Positions 59,235-64,000 of a DNA stretch of 64,000 nucleotides are shown piece by piece. The stretch is from Dactylorhiza incarnata (taxonomy: Eukaryota > Streptophyta > Magnoliopsida > Asparagales > Orchidaceae): the NCBI GenBank assembly GCA_033032865.1, contig JAWHQI010000273.1, positions 2,914,001-2,978,000 on the forward strand, written 5' to 3'. Both the position numbers and the translations under genes were made by a program. A model generated the notes under the pieces. That model was given only the letters and a program-made list of their open reading frames with translations. It made no database searches and was not told where the DNA came from. How positions within the stretch are numbered: the stretch's first letter is position 1; every line of letters begins with the position of its first letter.

Positions 59235-60402
59235 TGTAAGACCCCCCCCCCCCCCCCCTCCACCTTACTAGGAGGGTTACCGTGCCTTATTCCCAGAACC
59301 GCCACCTTACGGATGACACTAACACTCGGGTTAGCCGCCACCGCAAGATGCCGATCCTGCCGGCTTGTACGATCATTTAACATTTAGGCCAATAGAGAAT
59401 AGAAGTATATAATAAGAAATGAACAAGTCCACAATCACAAAATCTCATAAATGTATATAAGTAGTCCAGCAATGAGCACAAAAGAGAGTAAGGGCTTATG
59501 CCCGGTACATAACCAAATGAAAATAACAAAAGAGTCACTATCTCTCACGTCTCTATGAGGAAGCTAGACATTCTCATCATCAATCACCTGACTCATAGTA
59601 GAAGTAGTGTACGACATCTGCTCCTCATGTCCTGCCACCACATGCGGTTTGTGCTCTAGCTCCTCGGACTCCTACGGTCACAACCGACCGTTAGTCATAA
59701 GACTAAGCCAATTTTTCCCCGCCTCCCCCCGTGACTCCTATGCACTGAGCGGGAGGAAGGAAGCGGAGGACAACAAATTTAATATTAACAATAAGCATGT
59801 GACAAGGGAATCTAAGCTAGCAAGTATATACATAACAAGGTACTATACTAGCAGTATAAGCAGGTAAGCAGTAATAAAAGAAGTAAGTAAAGTAAAGCAG
59901 TGCGGCGCAGGTAAGTAAACCAGTATATCTATACTACCATCACATGAGTTCCTTAACTTATATGAATGTCCATACAAACTTATAAGTTAAGGTTTCTGGA
60001 ATAATAACTTATCACAAAAAAGAGCCCATACTAATTTATATGATAAGGGTCTGCAAATTATGTTCTAAGGTTTATGTATGATATGATATGCATGCTATGA
60101 AATGATTCATACAAGTGCAACTAACACACACGACTCTGTGATCATAGACCTTTCATTCCCAATTTTTGGAGCTAGCTTCACTCTCGGGTACCACCGTTAT
60201 GGCTACAGCAGTAGTAGAGCGGGTGCCTCCACTTCCTAGGTGGGTATACACACTACCAGGCCTAGACCCTTTGTACGCCTCTGTACACGTCCTAGGTGCA
60301 CTCTAGAGTCTTGCGTACTCTTTGATGGAACCCACCAGTCTTTAAGGTCGGGTGTACGTCTTTGGGGATTGTCCTCCAGACCACAGTATAAGCAACCTAC
60401 TT
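59235..60402 (-). repeat. L3, truncated LTR related to L1
   Basis: It begins TGTAAGACCC plus a C-run. It then follows the same order of landmarks as the start of the L1 LTRs: CAGAACCGCC..CTTACGG, GCCGATCCTGCCGGCT, AACAAGTCCACA, GGGCTTATGCCCGGTACA, GAGCCCATACTAATTTATA, CGACTCTGTG and GCGTACTCTTTGATG. Similarity is clear but well below that of the two L1 LTRs, so L3 is a third family member or subfamily. It stops where element D begins at 60403. The rest, if present, would lie beyond D outside the window. Confidence 0.75.
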
Positions 60403-61595
60403 GTTAAATTTTTGAAGTGTAAGTGGAATGGGATGGGCGGTCTGCAGATTGGAGACCGCGCGGTCTGCGCTGGTGCTCTAGTCAATTCTGTCTCAGCAGT
60501 TTGTTCTGGGCGGTCTGATCTGGGAGACCGCCATCTGTTCGAGCGGCTTGCGCGGATTGTTCTGGCGACTTGTTCAAGTCGGCCAGATGTCAAGTAGGTC
60601 TGCCTTCTTGCAGTGACCAGGCGGTCTGACGTTTTGTTCTAGTCGGTCTGGGTTACTGAAGAAGTACTTTGCTTTTGGCAATAAGACCGGGCGGTCTGTT
60701 TTCGGAGATCGTGGTAACCGGGCGGTTTGTACATAACTGTATGGTTAATAAGGGAGTTGTTCAGCGTTGCTAAGGTCGGGCGGTCTGTTTTGTTGCACCG
60801 CTCGCGATCTGATGGGCAGTTATTGTATCCCGGTTTGTGCGGTGATGACATCGATCTGCTCGCCTATAAATAGGGATACAAGGCCCGCCATTAATAACGA
60901 GAACTGTAAGAACCAAAGTTGGCTTGATTGTGCCGGTCTCATTCTGAGGTCGTGCGGTCTGAGATTTAGACTGATCGGTTTGTTTGTTCGTAGGTTAGCG
61001 ACTAGAAGCTCGCGATCAGCTTTTCTCCTTTCTTCCAGCTTTGAATAAACCAGTCAGGGCGGACTGTGTTTAGGTGTTCTTGGTCTGTGCAGCAAACTCA
61101 GTTGATCAGGAGGTCTTAAGTGGCCAGGCGATCTTGAGTTGCAGTTTGTAGCAGGTAGCAGTTTCCTTGTTCATTGTTCGCAGGTTCTTCTGTGATCAAG
61201 ACCGTGCGGTCTGGGCGATCAAGGAGTGTGAACTGGTTGTTTTCAGCAGTGGAATAAAGCAGCAGGTCGGTTGGTCTATGGTTGTAGTTTGGCAGGTGCG
61301 GCTTGTGCTCTGTTTGCGCGGTCTCAGGGGCTTGCTGTCTGGCTTGTCTGTTCGCGCGGTCTGGCGGTCTTAAGTCGTCAGGTCGTCAACAGCTTGTTTG
61401 TATTTTGTGTTTGTGCTTCTCTCCTCCGTGATTCTTATGAATCATGTCTCGCCATGTATACCTCGAATTGTAAAGAGATAGTTAATACCAAAGCACTATT
61501 CAGTCTTCCCATTGTCATTGTGTTGTTATACTTGTGGAAAGTTTTGTGAAGTGTTCCGCATTTTACTTCATCTCCCGACCTCAAGTTTTTCAACA
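60403..61595 (+). repeat. 5' LTR of element D, with GCGGTCTG word array
   Basis: The start TGTTAAATTTTTGAAG and end CTCAAGTTTTTCAACA are TG...CA and mirror each other. The end is fixed by the primer site. TATAAATA at 60865-60872 is the TATA box. The word GCGGTCTG occurs about a dozen times on both sides of the TATA box (60436-61370). The left boundary is inferred without the partner LTR. Confidence 0.75.
60865..60872 (+). promoter_or_regulatory. TATA box of element D
   Basis: TATAAATA lies about 460 bp into the LTR, preceded by a CG-rich word array. Confidence 0.7.
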
Positions 61596-61611
61596 TGGTA
61601 TTAGAGGGAGG
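61596..61611 (+). other. Primer-binding site of element D
   Basis: TGGTATTAGAGGGAGG directly follows the LTR. It matches most of the first 11 bases of the initiator tRNA-Met complement, with one C-to-T change. Confidence 0.85.
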
Positions 61612-61679
61612 TTGTTGAGCAGTAGTTACCGATACTTCTCTCGGGTTCCTCAAGTTGGTTAACAACCAGTGGGATAGCA

Positions 61680-64000
61680 ATGGAAGGAGGATATGCTAGA
61701 GGTCTTGTTATTGAGCTCCTTACGCAGACTAACTTCAAGAAGTGGAAGTCTTGCTGGAGAGCTATCTTCTTGGCGAGGATTTGTGGGAGGTTGTAGGAGG
61801 AGAAGAAAGACAAGCTGTTATTATTGTTGAAAGGAATGTTGAGCTCGTGAAGGCATGGAGGAGAACGAATGCTAAGGCGGAGTTCACTCTCAAGAGAGCT
61901 ATCATTCCGGAGCTGTTTGATCACATCATCAGATGTGGATCAGCTGTTGTAATTTGGACAGCCTTGGATAGCTTGTTCAATAAGAAGAATGCAGCTAGGC
62001 TACAGTTCTTGGAGAATGAGTTGGCGAAAGCAACTCAGGGAGATCTGTCTATCTCAATGTTCTTCTTGAAGATGAAGAATCTTTGCGCAGAGATATCAGC
62101 TTTGGACCCGGATGAGCCTATCTCAGAAGCTAAGCTGAAGAGGCACATAATCCGCGGCTTGCGGAGGGAGTATGTGGCCTTTGTCACTTCTGTTCAAGGC
62201 TGGGCCAATCAGCCTTCGTTGCTGAAGCTGGAGAAATTACTTGCTTCGCAAGAAAGTTTGGCTAAGCAAATGGATGGGATGTCTGTCTCTGGGGGAGAAG
62301 GTGAGGTTCTCTTCTCTGGCAAGAAGAAGAGATGGGACAAGAAGAAGAAGACATCTGGAGATGATGGTCCTTCTACTTCATATCAGCAGGAGAGGAGTTA
62401 TGCTCCTAAGCATGATGGGAAGAAGAAGGAAGGACCTAGATGCTTCAGGTGCAACAAGCTTGGTCACTTCAAGAGTGACTGCCAAGTTAATCTTCAGCCA
62501 GGGCATGCTTCAGGGAAGGAGGAGGCTGGTTCCAATTTTGAAGGTATTTGGGGTGGTGGAGGTGCATTCATGACGGGCACGTGTGTTTGGGCTATGGCTT
62601 CCATCAACTATCAAGATGATTGGATAGTGGACTCTGGGTGTGGTCATCACCTCACCGAGGATGAGTCGAAGTTCTCCTCATTGCAGGCATATACAGGTAA
62701 TGACGCTACCATTACAGCTGATGATATTATACATGAAGTAGAGAAGGAGGGTGTGGTTTCTTTGAACAGTGATAGAGGTAATCTTACGTTGAAGAATGTC
62801 TATCATGTTCTGGTAAGGAAGAATAACCTCTTCTCGGTGACCAATGCGGTGGATGCTGGCTATCACATTCTGTTCGGTCCAACAGAAGTGAAATTTCTCT
62901 GAAATGTTTCAGCTGTGAAAGCTGAGGTCACTCATATAGGGAGACGGGTGAATGACTTGTTTGTTCTTTCAACAAGTTCTTATATTGATAAGATGAGGGC
63001 TAATGACAGCGCCACTATCTGGCACGAAATACTTGGGCATGTTGGGATGGATAAGTTGAAAGCTATGGCGGGAAGAGGCCTGGTGAAAGGTCTGCCTAGC
63101 TTGTCATTTTTCGGGGATAGTCACGTTTGTGTAGGTTGTCAGTTTGGTAAGGCTCAACGTATTCCATTTGACAAATCACAAAGCAGATGTAAAAGACCAT
63201 TGGAGTGTATCCATGGTGATCTGTTTGGACCTACCAACACTGCCAATCTTGGAGGTAGCAGGTATATGCTGATTTTGGTTGATGACTTCACCAGATATGC
63301 TTGGGTATATTTTCTGAAGGAGAAGTCGGAGGCGTTCGAGAGGTTTGTGGAGTCAAGAAGCTGGTGGAAGGTCGGCTTAACTTGCGGGTCATCAGAACTG
63401 ACAATGGAGGGGAGTTCACCTCCAAGGCATTCTTTAACTTATGCAGGAAGCATGACATCCAAAGGGAGCTTTCTTGTGCTCACACTCCACAACAGAACGG
63501 AGTTGCAGAGCGGAAGATCCGTCACCTGACGGAGAGCTGCAAATGTTGGCTTCATGCTAAGAGTATCCCAAAGTCCTTCTGGGCAGAGGGAATGTCTTGT
63601 GCGGCCTATGTTATCAACTGGATGCCTCTCAGTCCCATCAACATGAAGACCCCTCATGAGTTGATGTTCAAGGAGAAGCCAAGCGTGGAACACTTTTGAA
63701 TGTTTGGTTCTACCTGCTACGTGCATGTTCCGGATGCCCTTCGAATTAAGCTAGATGCAAAGGCAAGGAAACTAGTCTTCGTCGGTTATGATGAACAGAA
63801 GAAAGGGTGGAGGTGCATGGATCCCGAGACACGGAGATATGTGGTCTCTAGGGATGTGATATTTGACAAGCTGATGTCATACCAAGGTAGCTCTTCTATT
63901 GAGTTACAAGGAAGCAGGGTAGATGGTGGACCAGAGGAAGCTGCAAAGGAAGTTCTGGTGGAGTTGCCTGTTTCTCCAGGTGCTCTAGGTATTTCTAGCT
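61680..64000 (+). pseudogene. Gag-pol of copia element D (gag, protease, integrase), incomplete
   Basis: The first ATG after the primer site (61680) opens MEGGYARGLVIELLTQTNFK, a gag start. A one-base frameshift near 61745 leads into a long frame to 62902. That frame carries the gag domain, a zinc knuckle CFRCNKLGHFKSDC (62441-62482; C-X2-C-X4-H-X4-C intact) and a protease with DSG at 62630-62638 (WIVDSGCGHHLTEDE). A TGA at 62900-62902 interrupts it. The pre-integrase HHCC region follows (WHEILGHVGMDKLKAM; CVGCQFGKA), then the integrase core. The first Asp is in HGDLFGP (63218-63220). After a frameshift near 63342 come the second Asp in RTDNGGEFT and the Glu in NGVAERK. A TGA at 63697-63699 is explicable as a CGA-to-TGA change. 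The frame then continues to the window edge. RT and RNase H are outside the window. Confidence 0.92.

Larger units (their letters stand above)
60403..64000 (+). mobile_element. Copia element D, left part
   Basis: It consists of an LTR (60403-61595), primer site and gag-pol running off the window in integrase/linker. It appears to be inserted in L3. If so, the bases CTACT (60398-60402) should be duplicated right of the element, outside the window. Its coding region is less damaged than that of the other elements, so D is probably one of the younger insertions here. Confidence 0.85.

Noticed and set aside
1..64000. tRNA, rRNA or microRNA genes
   Set aside because: No cloverleaf with A/B boxes, no rRNA-like segment and no long precursor hairpin was recognised by reading. 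A dedicated scan (tRNAscan-SE, Infernal) would be needed to exclude degenerate ones.

Overview
The window is intergenic DNA of a flowering plant with a repeat-rich genome. I see no intact host gene. Nearly every base can be assigned to LTR retrotransposons, most of them stacked inside one another. The plant assignment rests on Sirevirus-type Ty1/copia elements with initiator-tRNA-Met primer sites and multiple polypurine tracts, Tekay-like Ty3/gypsy long terminal repeats, and a two-exon fragment resembling plant UBP12/UBP13. The species cannot be read from the sequence.

Layout, outermost to innermost. (1) Sirevirus A, + strand, enters from outside the window: its RT/RNase H end is at 1-1477 and its 3' noncoding part runs to 1887. 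It resumes at 52285 with a polypurine tract and a 3' LTR (52355 to about 54135). (2) Sirevirus B, - strand, 1888-52284, sits in A with target duplication TAAAC. It has two LTRs, a gag and an extra 3' ORF, but no recognisable protease, integrase or RT. (3) Three elements and a solo LTR are inserted in B, each with its own 5-bp duplication: C (4496-17988, AGTGT), L1 (20401-35383, GAGTG), L2 (36081-49155, CAAGG) and a 610-bp solo LTR (51129-51738, TGTAG). B's gag is thereby cut into three pieces spread over about 30 kb, and its extra ORF into two.

L1 and L2 are large retrotransposon derivatives (LARDs). They have giant LTRs (about 6.1 and 5.4 kb) around short noncoding interiors (2.7 and 2.3 kb), with Tekay-like ends and - strand orientation. 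Their interiors differ, but both keep a hairpin at the same distance from the primer-binding site. A truncated LTR of a related element, L3, lies at 59235-60402.

To the right of A lie a decayed Ty3/gypsy gag (54456-55785), a 35-bp tandem array, a putative gypsy LTR with a 28-bp array, and about 1 kb that I cannot assign. At 60403 a younger-looking copia element D (+) begins inside L3. It shows LTR, primer site, gag, protease and integrase, and runs off the window in pol.

All coding regions carry frameshifts or stops, so no protein product is expected from any copy here. The most interesting signals are the TSD-proven nest, the covarying LARD hairpin, a stretch of about 1.07 kb without visible differences inside otherwise diverged L1 LTRs, family-specific CG-containing word arrays upstream of the TATA box in four copia LTRs, and the captured UBP12/13-like gene fragment.
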